NCBI GenBank assembly: GCA_030841085.1
Contig: JAVEDP010000023.1
Location: 19,920-83,919, forward strand
From: Pyrinomonadaceae bacterium
GTDB taxonomy: Bacteria; Acidobacteriota; Blastocatellia; Pyrinomonadales; Pyrinomonadaceae
Direction: 5' to 3'
Length of the DNA stretch: 64,000 nt
The position numbers and the translations under genes are program-made. Of the stretch, positions 19,770 through 30,069 are shown in pieces (within the stretch, counting starts at the first letter, position 1; each line of letters opens with the position of its first letter). The notes beneath the pieces are model-generated. The model was not told the origin of the DNA, ran no database searches, and saw nothing but the letters and a program-made list of their open reading frames with translations.

Positions 19770-20357
19770 ATGAACAGACGTTATTTTCTTTCAACGGTAG
19801 GCGCGGTGGCCGGGTTTGCTGCGTTTTCGAAATTTACCGGTCTGGCGGGAGCGTTGCTGCCGGCGGGCAATCATGATGCGAATGGAATTCCGGCCGTGGC
19901 GGGAAATGTTTCGACTGGAAATGCGGTTGCGAATGCTAATGACGGAACGGCCAAAGCTAAAGGAATCAAAAAAGTGATCAAGACAGATGCGGAGTGGAAA
20001 CAGATTCTTACTCCTGACCAGTACAGCGTGGCGCGGGAGAAGGGAACGGAGAGACCTTTCTCAAGTCCGCTCAATGACATTCATGACAACGGCATCTTCG
20101 AATGCGTGGCGTGTGGGTTGCCGGTGTTTAGTTCCAAAGCAAAGTTTGATTCCGGCACTGGCTGGCCGAGTTTCTACGAGCCGATTGATAAAGAGAGCGT
20201 GACGGAAGTGGTTGATAAGAGTCTGTTCGAAACGCGCACCGAAGTTTTGTGCGCGCGTTGCGACTCGCACCTCGGGCATGTGTTCGAAGATGGGCCAATG
20301 CCGACTGGGTTGCGGTATTGCATGAACGGTGTGGCGCTGAAGTTCGTGAAATCGTGA
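19770..20357 (+). CDS. msrB: Peptide-methionine (R)-S-oxide reductase, exported
   Basis: A 195-residue protein. The first 30 residues are a twin-arginine signal (NRRYFLSTVGAVAG), followed by an Ala/Asn linker. The MsrB domain (about 70-193) has zinc ligands CVAC and CARC, the phrase GWPSFYEP, and the catalytic Cys in LRYCMNGVALKF. It repairs oxidised methionine in exported proteins. Most bacterial MsrB are cytosolic; Tat export suggests the metal-bound protein is folded before export. Confidence 0.93.
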   Translation: MNRRYFLSTVGAVAGFAAFSKFTGLAGALLPAGNHDANGIPAVAGNVSTGNAVANANDGTAKAKGIKKVIKTDAEWKQILTPDQYSVAREKGTERPFSSPLNDIHDNGIFECVACGLPVFSSKAKFDSGTGWPSFYEPIDKESVTEVVDKSLFETRTEVLCARCDSHLGHVFEDGPMPTGLRYCMNGVALKFVKS

Positions 20358-20372
20358 ATCGTGAATGGGTTG

Positions 20373-20432
20373 AGTGGCATAGACTTTAGTCTGTGGCTGT
20401 CGGGGTGACACAGACTGAAGTCTATGCCACTT
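20373..20432. repeat. Palindromic repeat GTGGCATAGACTTTAGTCTG
   Basis: An imperfect 60-bp palindrome with arms GTGGCATAGACTTTAGTCTG and CAGACTGAAGTCTATGCCAC and a short variable loop. Other copies are at 21711, 43773 and 60822. It follows msrB by 16 bp and could double as its transcript end. Confidence 0.85.
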
Positions 20433-20439
20433 GCGGAAA

Positions 20440-20587
20440 CGGCTGTGCCGTCTGATGTGCGGAAGGGCTGTGCCCTTCCGTACCGACTCTCGCAAATTGG
20501 GCTGCGCCCTAAACTGGGCGTAGCCCAAATTCATTTTAGAAGTTACCGGAAGGCCATAGGCCTTCCGCACATCAGGCGGCATAGCCG
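20440..20587. repeat. Nested-palindrome element, copy 2
   Basis: Outer arms CGGCTGTGCCGTCTGATGTG and CACATCAGGCGGCATAGCCG are inverted. Inside are further palindromes (GGAAGGGCTGTGCCCTTCC, then GGAAGGCCATAGGCCTTCC) and a central GGGCTGCGCCC/GGGCGTAGCCC hairpin. It is non-coding; the short frame across it is an artefact of palindromy. Confidence 0.85.
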
Positions 20588-20654
20588 TGGGAGGCACGGT
20601 CAGAGACACGACGAGTCGCGTCTAACGGCGCGAGTCTTTGTTAACATTCTGATC

Positions 20655-20790
20655 CTCCGGAACGAAGAGCGGGGGCAAGCCCATCTTCCCAACCCGCAAA
20701 TTAACCAGTCTTGAATGTTGAATTTGAGGGGTTCGAATATGAAGATTGCGAAGAGCGGGGGCAAGCCCGCCTTCCCAACCTGCAATTTAG
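20655..20790. repeat. Two direct copies of the GCGGGGGCAAGCCC repeat
   Basis: GAGCGGGGGCAAGCCCatcTTCCCAACC occurs near 20667 and, almost unchanged, near 20754. A third copy is at about 21937 and an inverted pair at 63873-63955. The rest of 20791-20984 has no supported feature. Confidence 0.8.
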
Positions 20791-20984
20791 TCTGTCTTGA
20801 ATTCTAAATGCTTGGGCGATTCGGACAATTGCGATAACTTTCGACGGCTGCGCTGCGGCAAACCCACGCGCACCGACCGGATCCGCACATCGCTATGCAT
20901 TTTTTGAATGAACAACTGAACGCGGATTGTCGTAGTTGAACAACGACCGTTGATGAACGACAATTACGCTTTGACGTACTCGCT

Positions 20985-21019
20985 ACTGACAACTGACAAC
21001 TGACAACTGACAACTGACT
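20985..21019. repeat. Heptamer tandem repeat ACTGACA
   Basis: Five consecutive 7-bp units ACTGACA, directly before the start of the zinc-ribbon membrane protein gene at 21044. Confidence 0.95.
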
Positions 21020-21043
21020 ACTTACCACTGACCAGCGCAAACT

Positions 21044-21691
21044 ATGTTCTGTCCCCAATGCGGCACTGAATCATCCTCGGACCTGCAGTATTGCCGATCC
21101 TGTGGCGCCAATCTGAAGGTGATTGGCAAAGCCGTTTCGCTTAGCGAGGCCATCGCGCGCAGCGATCGCGGGCCATTGCCGAAAATCAAAGAGATGATGA
21201 AGAGCCTGAAGATGGAACAGGTGTCCGATGAAATTTCAGGCGCGCTCGAGCAAATGAAACAAGAGATGATGAGGGACTCGGGTTCACTTGCGAAAATAAA
21301 AACCTGGGGTAGCGAGCGACTTGAAAAAAAAGAGAAGACCGCGCGCCAACGCCGGGAGGGGCATATTGTTCACGGAGTGGTTTCGCTCTTCAGCGGAGTT
21401 GGCCTGATGATCTTCCTCTACTTTCTTTCGGCCGCTCTCGTTTTGAAACTACCGCCAGATATTGTCGCCCAGGCCCCTTTTGAGATTCCTTCGGTCGTTC
21501 ACGTCATTTGGCTGGTGGGGTTGATTCCGGCACTCACGGGCATTGGCCGCATCCTCGCAGGACTAACGATCCGGTCTGAAGCAATAGCGCCGATTGAGAT
21601 TCCCAAATCGCCAGAAACAAACGAGCTTCCTCCTAGTTATGGACATGCGAGCGTGACTGAACGCACCACGAACCTGCTGTCGAAATCGTAA
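21044..21691 (+). CDS. Zinc-ribbon membrane protein
   Basis: A 215-residue protein with an N-terminal zinc ribbon (CPQCG...CRSCGANL, residues 3-22) and a charged helical middle. Two transmembrane helices follow (about 115-140 and 160-180), with a polar tail. This is the common zinc_ribbon_2 plus membrane layout with no defined function. Confidence 0.75.
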   Translation: MFCPQCGTESSSDLQYCRSCGANLKVIGKAVSLSEAIARSDRGPLPKIKEMMKSLKMEQVSDEISGALEQMKQEMMRDSGSLAKIKTWGSERLEKKEKTARQRREGHIVHGVVSLFSGVGLMIFLYFLSAALVLKLPPDIVAQAPFEIPSVVHVIWLVGLIPALTGIGRILAGLTIRSEAIAPIEIPKSPETNELPPSYGHASVTERTTNLLSKS

Positions 21692-21804
21692 ATCGTGAAT
21701 CGTAAATAGAAGTGGCATAGACTTCAGTCTGTGTCAGCCTGGCTGGCATGAACATCGGGCTGAAACCTTTACCGCTGCAGCCACCGACTAAAGTCCATGC
21801 CACT
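21684..21804. repeat. Heptamer tract followed by a GTGGCATAGACTT palindrome
   Basis: AATCGTAAATCGTGAATCGTAAA (units of 7) overlaps the stop region of the previous gene. It is followed at 21711-21804 by a second copy of the palindrome family seen at 20373, here with a longer loop. Confidence 0.8.
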
Positions 21805-21936
21805 CCGACCTCTGAATCGTAAATCGTGAATAGATGAAGAAGCGGCCTCGGTAAGAGCCGGATGTTTATAAAACAGGATGACGATCAAGAGTTTCGCGAG
21901 TTTTTGTTCGTAGCCACAAGCTACAACGTTTGTTTC

Positions 21937-21980
21937 TCCGGAACGACGGCGGGGGCAAGCCGCCCTTCCCGACCTGAAAA
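21937..21980. repeat. Single copy of the GGCGGGGGCAAGCC repeat
   Basis: CCGGAACGACGGCGGGGGCAAGCC and TTCCCGACC repeat the pieces at 20655-20790 in the same orientation. Confidence 0.75.
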
Positions 21981-22079
21981 ATATTGAACCTTCATTCTTG
22001 CTATCTGGCATTCTTTTTAAATGACGGATGCGTTCGTTCTCCAACGTTACGTGTATCCCATCCAAAATATATCCTGCAT

Positions 22080-22175
22080 TTGACATATACGGGACAGCCG
22101 CGTAACGTGGTGGCGAACCGAGTCCAGCTTACTCCCTTCTCAGCACCAATCTGGATCTTCCAGATCAACTGATAA
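22080..22175 (+). promoter_or_regulatory. Conserved promoter-leader element, copy 1 (upstream of groES)
   Basis: TTGACA (22080-22085), 17 bp, TAACGT (22103-22108). The leader core follows: CGAACCGAGTCCAGCTTACTCC, CTTCTCAGC, then a hairpin ATCTGGA-tct-TCCAGAT and CAACTGATAA. It shares promoter spacing, core and hairpin with 28436 and 39463. It probably drives groESL; no CIRCE operator was seen. Heptamer-like AGTCGGC repeats lie between it and groES at 22224-22262. Confidence 0.75.
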
Positions 22176-22285
22176 TCCACAGCTCACTTACAAAGAAGTT
22201 CAGGGCGTCGTGCGTCGCCACCTCAGTCGGCAGATAGCAGTCGGCAGACGGCAGGCAGCAAAGCCGAAGGAAAAACAATCAGATT

Positions 22286-22615
22286 ATGACAACGAACATT
22301 ACACCTCTACATGACCGCGTGATCGTGAAGCGCATTGACGAAGGCGAACAAATCCGCGGCGGCATCATCATCCCCGACAGCGCGAAAGAAAAGCCTCAGG
22401 AGGGCGAAGTAATCGCGGCCGGCGAAGGGAAATATAAGGAAGACGGAACGCGCCAGCCCCTCGATGTTAAAAAAGGCGACCGCGTCCTGTTTGGCAAATA
22501 CAGCAGCTCGGAAATCAAGATCGACGGTGAAGAGCTTTTGATCATGCGCGAGGACGAGATTCTGGGAATCATCGCACGCGCTGGTGCGGCTGCCGGCGGG
22601 AAAAAAGGCAAGTAG
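22286..22615 (+). CDS. groES: Co-chaperonin GroES
   Basis: A 109-residue heptameric lid for GroEL. It has [40 protein letters not shown] (mobile loop region) and [28 protein letters not shown] tail of about 10 residues is slightly longer than usual. It is followed by groEL in the same orientation. Confidence 0.97.
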   Translation: MTTNITPLHDRVIVKRIDEGEQIRGGIIIPDSAKEKPQEGEVIAAGEGKYKEDGTRQPLDVKKGDRVLFGKYSSSEIKIDGEELLIMREDEILGIIARAGAAAGGKKGK

Positions 22616-22622
22616 GTTCTGA

Positions 22623-24420
<1,798 letters not shown>

Positions 24421-24458
24421 TTCCCCCAACTTCCTTTGCAGCATTGGGAAGTAATAAG

Positions 24459-24494
24459 AGCCTCCGGCGGAAATTTCGCCGGGGGCTTTTTTTG
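24459..24494 (+). terminator. Rho-independent terminator of groESL
   Basis: An 11-bp stem AGCCTCCGGCG/CGCCGGGGGCT with a GAAATTT loop is followed by TTTTTTT, 38 bp after groEL. Confidence 0.93.
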
Positions 24495-24576
24495 TTGCGG
24501 CCCCCAATGCCATAAACGTCGAACTCTATTAGGAGTCAAAGTCTCTTAGAACAATTTCCCATTGCCTGCAACGTTA

Positions 24577-24725
24577 CGGCTATGCCGCCTGATGTGCGGA
24601 AGGGCTCGGCCCTTCCGATCGGCCTTAAAAAATTTGGGCTACGCCCTCTATTGGGGCGTAGCCCCGAAGTCATCTTGCCGGCACCGGAAGGGCCGAGCCC
24701 TTCCGCACATCAGACGGCATAGCCG
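24577..24725. repeat. Nested-palindrome element, copy 3 (best preserved)
   Basis: The arms mirror each other over about 40 bp: CGGCTATGCCGCCTGATGTG pairs with CACATCAGACGGCATAGCCG, and GGAAGGGCTCGGCCCTTCC with GGAAGGGCCGAGCCCTTCC. The centre is GGGCTACGCCC/GGGGCGTAGCCCC. Each arm segment is itself palindromic. Confidence 0.9.
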
Positions 24726-24898
24726 GGGACGTAGAGCAGAGAGGCCGCTCTTGATGCGCTCTTGGCAGGAGGGAGGAGCTACCAAAATGCAACAGCGCCG
24801 CAAACTGATCGCACTTCTTTATTCACCTTCCGGCATCAACGTCGCAACAAATCATGATGTCAAAGCTACTAAGATCTGAGGTGTTCAGGAGGTTAACT

Positions 24899-25198
24899 AT
24901 GAACCCGAACCTGTTTCGCAAAATCGTGGGATTGATTCTGGCGGCATTACTTTTGACGAGTATTCTTTTATTGGCGGGGACAACAGCGGCGGCCCAGCGA
25001 CGCTCACGGCCGCATCATCGACGGAGCGCCTTCATAGTGCGACCGGTCGCTTTCGAACCGACTCGTACCGTTCAACCGATTCGTCCGTTCTCAACCTTTG
25101 GTCCATTCGGCCGACCTTACCATCCGTATTTCGATCCTTACGGCAGTTATGATCACCACACCTTCTATCGCCATTCGTTCGGCAAGCGGAAGAGGTAA
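24899..25198 (+). CDS. Small secreted basic protein
   Basis: A 99-residue protein. AGGAGG lies 6 bp before the ATG. Residues 1-33 form a signal peptide with cleavage near TTAAAQ. The mature part is rich in Arg, His, Pro, Tyr and Phe (FGPFGRPYHPYFDPYGSYDHH). Family unknown. Confidence 0.7.
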   Translation: MNPNLFRKIVGLILAALLLTSILLLAGTTAAAQRRSRPHHRRSAFIVRPVAFEPTRTVQPIRPFSTFGPFGRPYHPYFDPYGSYDHHTFYRHSFGKRKR

Positions 25199-25235
25199 CT
25201 TCTACACCTGAGCGACGCTTCGGCGTATCTCTCGG

Positions 25236-25535
25236 TTAATTCCGGCGACTTTTCCAGGCATCGGGATGCCGATGTTGGTGAAGTACGGCGACTACTGTAA
25301 TCACGTTGTCATCGTTGAGAAAATAAACTGAGTACGGAAAGCTCTTCAGGAGTGCGCGGCGGATTGATTCATCCCCCGAAGGAAATCGAAGAGGACTACT
25401 CCGTATGTGCTGCAGTGATGTTCGAACCTCGCCAATGAACCGAAGACCAAGCCCAGGCTCACGGCTGTCATACCAAAGCGCCGCATCTCTGACATCGGTT
25501 TGCGCATTCGGCCCGACGAAGGTGCGCGGCTTCAT
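25236..25535 (-). CDS. ParE/RelE-type toxin
   Basis: A 99-residue protein of the RelE/ParE superfamily: ALWYDSREPGLGLRFIGEVRTSLQHI, then LLKSFPYSVYFLNDDNVITVVAVLHQHRHP. Its start codon overlaps the stop of the upstream antitoxin by one base, the usual toxin-antitoxin coupling. A related pair lies at 27869-28392. Confidence 0.85.
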   Translation of the reverse strand: MKPRTFVGPNAQTDVRDAALWYDSREPGLGLRFIGEVRTSLQHIRSSPLRFPSGDESIRRALLKSFPYSVYFLNDDNVITVVAVLHQHRHPDAWKSRRN

Positions 25536-25780
25536 TATTCTTTCGGGCGTAGTAATTCTTCGGTAAGATTCTGTTCAAACTCGTCCCACGACTTTGCTTC
25601 ATCGGGGTTGGCATGGTAGGACGCCAATCGTTCGCGCAAGATCCTCTTATGCCAGTCAGGGACGGGTACCTGTTCCGGCTGTGCCGCAATGTGGTCCCAA
25701 AGAGATTGCACGTAATCAATCTGCTCTTCGACTGTGAGACTTTCAAATCCGGGCGGCGGCACTGGCAACAATTGAGACAT
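25535..25780 (-). CDS. Addiction-module antitoxin (putative addiction module component)
   Basis: An 81-residue acidic protein with LTVEEQIDYVQSLWDHIA and the closing ...SWDEFEQNL, typical of the small antitoxins partnered with ParE. It is the first gene of the pair; AAGGAG lies upstream of its ATG. Confidence 0.8.
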   Translation of the reverse strand: MSQLLPVPPPGFESLTVEEQIDYVQSLWDHIAAQPEQVPVPDWHKRILRERLASYHANPDEAKSWDEFEQNLTEELLRPKE

Positions 25781-25822
25781 ATAAACTCCTTGCGAAGCGA
25801 ATTATATCATGCAGTCTGAGGC

Positions 25823-26479
25823 TCAGTGACCTCGCAGCAATTGGTAATAGCCTGTAATGCCGTTGAGCACGTATTGCACGGCGAGCGCCGCGAGCACGAT
25901 TCCCATCACCCGCGTGGCGATGTGAACGCCGCCTTCACCGACCAAACCAATCAAGCGCGCGCCCAGGTAAAGCACCACGAATGAAACCAGGAAAACGATG
26001 CCGATGGCCACGCCGATCGCAATCAACTTTTGCGTGTCGCCGCCGGCCTGCGAAGTCAGCAGCAGGATGGTGGCAATCGTGCCGGGGCCGGACAGCATCG
26101 GCATCGCCAAAGGGAAGACAGAAATATCTTCGCCTACCGATCCCTGTTCTTTTGGTTCAGGCGATTGCAAGCCGCCGCGATGTCCAAACAACATCGGCAT
26201 CGCCGCGACGAAGAGAAGTATTCCACCGCTAATCGAAAACGCATGGACCGTCACGCCGAGATACGCAAGCACGGCGCGGCCGGCTATCAGAAAAAATATC
26301 GCCACGCCAAACGCGATGAGAACGGCGCGTATTAAGATTTTCCGCCGTCGCGCGGGCTGCTCGCTGCTCGTCAGCGCGACGTAGATCGGCACCACGCCCG
26401 GGGGGTCGACGACAACCAGCAGCGTCACAAAAGCCGCCAGACCGAACCTCATGAGATCCTGATCCATAGATGACAGCAT
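25823..26479 (-). CDS. MarC-family membrane protein
   Basis: A 218-residue protein with six hydrophobic helices. Conserved MarC phrases are LVVVDPPGVVPIYVALT at the N-terminus, FSISGGILLFVAAMPML, and FPLAMPMLSGPGTIATILLL in the second half. The family is widespread, with no firmly known function. An ATG 12 bp further in (26467) is an alternative start. Confidence 0.92.
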   Translation of the reverse strand: MLSSMDQDLMRFGLAAFVTLLVVVDPPGVVPIYVALTSSEQPARRRKILIRAVLIAFGVAIFFLIAGRAVLAYLGVTVHAFSISGGILLFVAAMPMLFGHRGGLQSPEPKEQGSVGEDISVFPLAMPMLSGPGTIATILLLTSQAGGDTQKLIAIGVAIGIVFLVSFVVLYLGARLIGLVGEGGVHIATRVMGIVLAALAVQYVLNGITGYYQLLRGH

Positions 26480-26589
26480 AGTACAGAACCGCGCTCGGCC
26501 CTGGAAGTGCCTCCATTAAGAGCTGAATGTTTATAGAATTAAGCTGGTACGGCGAATCTTTACTTTAGATGTCATGGACGACGTCGGTT

Positions 26590-26730
26590 TCGGCTTTGCC
26601 GCCTGATGTGCGGCGGTGGCTATGCCCCGCCGACAGCAGCCAGATTAATTCCGAGGGCTGTGCCCCTCGTCCGGGCTTGGCCCTTCGGATTGACTACGCC
26701 AAAGCCCGCACCAAGGGCGTAGCCCAAAAT
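26590..26730. repeat. Nested-palindrome element, copy 4 (truncated)
   Basis: It starts with CGGCTTTGCCGCCTGATGTG like the other copies and holds several xGGCTnTGCCx palindromes, but the right outer arm is missing. It ends 65 bp before the next gene. Confidence 0.75.
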
Positions 26731-26794
26731 GTAAAAGGCAGCCCGCAGACTCTTCGCGATACGCTTTGTAAGGCGTTATGCTTTGTCTTCCAGA

Positions 26795-27181
26795 ATGAAA
26801 AAACTCGACTCGCGACAATGGTTGGTGGTCCTGGCGTTTGCGCTGGTTGTATCGTTCACCGGCTTCTTTGCGGTGCGCACGGTGCGGCGCGCCATCTACT
26901 GGCATTATCACCAGGACGAACCAATTCGACCCTGGATGAATCTTGGTTACATTGCGCATTCGTACAGCGTGCCGCCTTGGGTTTTGCATCAGGCGCTCGG
27001 CTTGCCTCTCCAACCTGATCGCCGGCCAATCAGAGAAATTGCGCGCGCGCAGAACCGCTCAGTTGATGAAGTGATTGACAAGCTGCAAGACGCCATTGTT
27101 CATTCGCGTCCGCCTTACCCACCTCCTGGTCCGCCGCCGCCTTCTTTCGATAAGGGCCCAAACCTGGGGCGGTCGCCATGA
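26795..27181 (+). CDS. Small membrane-anchored protein coupled to DedA
   Basis: A 128-residue protein with one N-terminal transmembrane helix (about 9-29). A helical domain (about 45-105, PWVLHQALGLP...RRPIREIARAQNRSVDEVIDKLQ) resembles a small DNA- or peptide-binding helix bundle. The tail is Pro-rich. Its stop overlaps the DedA start by four bases (ATGA). No family is recognised. Confidence 0.65.
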   Translation: MKKLDSRQWLVVLAFALVVSFTGFFAVRTVRRAIYWHYHQDEPIRPWMNLGYIAHSYSVPPWVLHQALGLPLQPDRRPIREIARAQNRSVDEVIDKLQDAIVHSRPPYPPPGPPPPSFDKGPNLGRSP

Positions 27182-27792
27182 ACTTAACCGATCAAGTGCT
27201 GGCGGCGCTGTTGACGCACGGCCTGCCGGTTCTCTTTGGCGTGATCTTAATTTGCTCAGTCGGCATTCCTTTCCCCATTAGTTTAATGCTGGTGGCGGCG
27301 GGTTCGTTTGTCGAACAGGGCGAGATGAAACTGTGGCAGGTGATTGCGGCCGCGAGTCTGGGCGCGGTGTTAGGCGATCAAATTGGTTATGGCCTGTCCC
27401 GTTGGGGTGGCCGTCGTTTCGTCGATCGAATGGGTCGCCGAATCGGGGCCCAAAACAAAATCAAAGAAGCTGAGGCGCTAACTAAACGATGGAGCGGCGC
27501 TGGAATTTTTCTAAGCCGCTGGTTAATCACCGCGCTTGGTCCATGGGTAAATGTTGCCAGCGGAATTGCGCGCTATCCGTGGCGACGCTTTCTGTTTTGG
27601 GATGTGCTCGGTGAAGTGCTTTGGGTCGCCCTCTACGTCGGGCTCGGATACGTGTTCAGTAACCGCGTGCAGTACCTGGCTGAAATATTAGGAAACCTTG
27701 GCTGGGTGATTGTTGGTCTGATTCTGGCGGTTATTCTCGGTTGGCAGTTAGTACGATATGTTCGTCCAAAGGCAGAAGCTGCGCAGGGCTAA
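27178..27792 (+). CDS. DedA-family membrane protein
   Basis: A 204-residue protein of the DedA/Tvp38 group: GIPFPISLMLVAAGSF, LGAVLGDQIGYGLSRWGGRRF, LSRWLITALGPWVNVASGIARY (conserved Arg and Gly). Four to five transmembrane segments. Members act in lipid scrambling/undecaprenyl-phosphate recycling and membrane homeostasis. Confidence 0.9.
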   Translation: MNLTDQVLAALLTHGLPVLFGVILICSVGIPFPISLMLVAAGSFVEQGEMKLWQVIAAASLGAVLGDQIGYGLSRWGGRRFVDRMGRRIGAQNKIKEAEALTKRWSGAGIFLSRWLITALGPWVNVASGIARYPWRRFLFWDVLGEVLWVALYVGLGYVFSNRVQYLAEILGNLGWVIVGLILAVILGWQLVRYVRPKAEAAQG

Positions 27793-27868
27793 ATGACCAC
27801 AAGTGCAGCGCTCGGTGGTGGAGAAAACTTTATTGGTTAGCACGCCTTCTGCTATCCTTCTCATCATC

Positions 27869-28102
27869 ATGAGCAACAACTTAGACGAACTCACGGCCGA
27901 TGCGATGAAACTCCCGCTGAGAGATCGTGTGCAACTTGCGCAGCGGCTGGTTTCAAGCATTGACGACGAGGTCGAAACTGATACGGAAGCATTGTGGTTT
28001 GCAGAAGCTGAGCGACGGCTCGAAGAACTGCGCAGTGGAAGTGTTGAAGGTATTGACTCGGATGAAGCATTTCGAACCGCGCGCGAGTTCCTCAAGGGAT
28101 GA
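27869..28102 (+). CDS. Addiction-module antitoxin
   Basis: A 77-residue acidic protein with LPLRDRVQLAQRLVSSIDDEV and WFAEAERRLEELRSG, the classical putative addiction module component. The ATG at 27869 was chosen; the frame is open upstream. It overlaps the toxin by four bases. Confidence 0.82.
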   Translation: MSNNLDELTADAMKLPLRDRVQLAQRLVSSIDDEVETDTEALWFAEAERRLEELRSGSVEGIDSDEAFRTAREFLKG

Positions 28103-28392
28103 AGGCAATTTTTCATCCAGAAGCGCATCAGGAAATGATCGAGTCGGCGCGTTTCTACGAGGAAAAATCTAGAGGTCTGGGCGCCGACTTTCTCACAGTA
28201 GTGGAAAACACAACCCGCCGGATCGAGCAAAATCCTGAAGCAGGAACAATCGAGCGAGCGAGTATTCGCAAGCGGCTTGTGCCCGGTTTCCCGTTCACAA
28301 TTCTTTACGAAATACAGCTCGATCGAATTTTCCTCGCTGCCGTTATGCACCAACAACGACGGCCTGGTTATTGGAAGACGCGCTTGGAATAG
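28099..28392 (+). CDS. ParE-type toxin
   Basis: A 97-residue RelE/ParE-fold protein: FHPEAHQEMIESARFYEEKSRGLGADFL, RKRLVPGFPFTILYEIQ, AVMHQQRRPGYW. Second toxin-antitoxin pair in the window; its sequence pattern parallels the pair at 25236-25780. Confidence 0.87.
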   Translation: MKAIFHPEAHQEMIESARFYEEKSRGLGADFLTVVENTTRRIEQNPEAGTIERASIRKRLVPGFPFTILYEIQLDRIFLAAVMHQQRRPGYWKTRLE

Positions 28393-28435
28393 AGCGCTTT
28401 TCAAAAGTATTCCCGATCCAAACTATATCCTGCAT

Positions 28436-28532
28436 TTGACATATGGGGAGGCTTCGCGTAGGGTGGGTGTCGAACCGAGTTCAGCTTACTCCGCTCTCAG
28501 CTCCTCTGGCACTTTCCAGATCACCTGATAAA
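28436..28532 (+). promoter_or_regulatory. Conserved promoter-leader element, copy 2 (upstream of the RRM gene)
   Basis: TTGACA (28436-28441), 17 bp, TAGGGT (28459-28464), then CGAACCGAGTTCAGCTTACTCC, CTCTCAGC, a TCTGG/CCAGA hairpin and CACCTGATAAA. The 20 bp before the -35 (ATATCCTGCATT) also match copy 1. The leader to the RRM gene is about 250 nt. Confidence 0.75.
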
Positions 28533-28720
28533 TTCAACAAGCTCAAGTTCAAGAAGTTCCAAAGTGTCTATCTATCAGTCTGAGGCGGTCCCACGCCAGA
28601 GATGAGCACAGTGCTTGCCGCGATCGGCAATGCAACCCTCAAATCTGACGGGCCTCCAATGAAAATGCATCGGCTGGATTCCGTGGCTTCTGTTCCCAAA
28701 GGGGAAAGGTAAAAGAAAAA

Positions 28721-29017
28721 ATGTCTACAAAACTTTATGTTGGTAACCTCTCGTTTGAAACGTCGAGCAACGACCTCGAAACTCTGTTCGCGAAAGCGGG
28801 CACGGTGCAAAGCGTCTCTTTGATCGAAGATCGCGAAACCGGTCGCTCACGCGGCTTTGGCTTCGTCGAAATGCAGACCAAAGAAGAAGGCGACGCAGCG
28901 ATTGCGCAGTTTAACGGCACAGAATTGGCCGGGCGCACGTTGAAGGTCAACGAGGCCAAACCCCGCGAAAATCGCAACGGCGGTGGCGGTGGCGGCTTCG
29001 GCGGTTCGCGCTACTAA
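28721..29017 (+). CDS. Glycine-rich RRM RNA-binding protein
   Basis: A 98-residue protein with a single RRM: RNP2 LYVGNLS (residues 5-11) and RNP1 RGFGFVEM, then a Gly-rich tail ([13 protein letters not shown]). Bacterial proteins of this kind (cyanobacterial Rbp-like) bind RNA and are often cold- or stress-induced. A second member is at 48376. AAAGG lies upstream of the ATG. Confidence 0.93.
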   Translation: MSTKLYVGNLSFETSSNDLETLFAKAGTVQSVSLIEDRETGRSRGFGFVEMQTKEEGDAAIAQFNGTELAGRTLKVNEAKPRENRNGGGGGGFGGSRY

Positions 29018-29039
29018 AACGCGAGTTACAAGTTCTAAC

Positions 29040-29075
29040 GGCCTCCGGCGAATTATTGCCGGGGGCTTTTTTTTG
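29040..29075 (+). terminator. Rho-independent terminator of the RRM gene
   Basis: GCCTCCGGC/GCCGGGGGC stem, 8-nt loop, then TTTTTTTT. It is nearly identical to the groEL terminator. Confidence 0.92.
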
Positions 29076-29215
29076 CTACACAGCCTGGTCCGCGCTGACC
29101 TTTAAGCATACGTAAGGACAAAAGATTGCAACAAAAAGCGCATTGGTTTGACGCTTTCCATGGGCACGCTGCTTGCTCCACTTAACAGCGAATCGAGATT
29201 CGAAAGGGGAATTGA

Positions 29216-29551
29216 ATGAGTACGAATATTGGATTTCAAAAGATGAAGCGGTCGCTGGCAATAGTTGCGATGTTGCTGACTTTGGTTTTCGCGATGGAGC
29301 CGATTTTGTCGATACAGCCGACCGTCTCAGCTCAAACAGTAACAAGACGCCGCGTTCGCGTTCGCCGGCATCGTAGTTTCTGGCAGAAGCACCGTGACAA
29401 GCTTACGGTTGCCGGAACGACTGTGGCAGGCGCAGGCATCGGCGGAATTGTTGGTGGCAAGAAAGGCGCGCTCATTGGAGCTGGCGCGGGTGCAGGCAGC
29501 GGCGCCCTCTACACCTACAAACTACGTAGACGACATCGCCGCCGTTATTAA
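29216..29551 (+). CDS. Secreted or membrane glycine-zipper protein
   Basis: A 111-residue protein with a signal peptide (cleavage near VSAQT), then a very basic RRRVRVRRHR segment. A glycine-zipper hydrophobic stretch (about 63-95, GTTVAGAGIGGIVGGKKGALIGAGAGAG) and a basic end RRRHRRRY follow. Similar small proteins are common in Acidobacteria; function unknown. Confidence 0.75.
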   Translation: MSTNIGFQKMKRSLAIVAMLLTLVFAMEPILSIQPTVSAQTVTRRRVRVRRHRSFWQKHRDKLTVAGTTVAGAGIGGIVGGKKGALIGAGAGAGSGALYTYKLRRRHRRRY

Positions 29552-29570
29552 TTGCGACATTGGTTTTGAT

Positions 29571-29606
29571 AAAAGGCGTTTGCGCTCGCGCAGACGCCTT
29601 TTTTTT
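29571..29606 (+). terminator. Rho-independent terminator
   Basis: AAAAGGCGTTTGCGC/GCGCAGACGCCTTTT stem with a 2-nt loop and a run of T, 20 bp after the glycine-zipper gene. Confidence 0.92.
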
Positions 29607-29681
29607 CGTCAAATGACGCAAAGCACGAGTCGTGCAGTACCGTGTTGCGCGCGGGCGCGACCAATCAAGGCGCGTAGAATT

Positions 29682-29805
29682 CAGAACCGCGAGCGGTAGC
29701 GACCGGATGCTAGCGCAGCTTTGACCGTAAAGAAACGTGCGCGACCACCACCGTTCTCTTGAGGGCGTTGATGCACACATCCGGTCGCTGCCGCTCGCGG
29801 TTCTG
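29682..29805. repeat. Inverted repeat CAGAACCGCGAGCGGTAGCG
   Basis: The arms CAGAACCGCGAGCGGTAGCG and CGCTGCCGCTCGCGGTTCTG lie about 75 bp apart, both continued by CCGGATG/CATCCGG. It is the only copy in the window. Nothing else is recognised in 29607-30069 apart from an AT-rich segment near 29930-30040. Confidence 0.8.
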
Positions 29806-30069
29806 CAACGGGATCCTGGTCACGTCGGGCCGAGGGAACTCCGCGACCAATCCTTGCAACTTGATGACTTTTTGACTTCTTTTGCTTGAAGCCCGCCGAT
29901 TTCCATAAAGCCTTAACCCGCCTCAAGTCTGACTCAAGAATTTCTCAAGCCCCATCCATAAAGTGTGCAGCGTGGATTATCGCTTAGCACTGACTAATCT
30001 TTGTGGCACGGCCGTCCGGCGCGTCCGTGACATCTTTTTTTTCGCCGCTCCAAAGGAGTTGCTCAACAA

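Noticed and set aside
20424..20714. 96-codon frame across the repeat cluster after msrB
   Set aside because: It runs through palindromic repeats and its translation only mirrors them.
22180..22285. CIRCE/HrcA operator before groES
   Set aside because: I looked for TTAGCACTC-N9-GAGTGCTAA and found nothing close.
24562..24879. 105-codon frame after groEL
   Set aside because: It lies within the nested-palindrome element and has no ribosome site or family.
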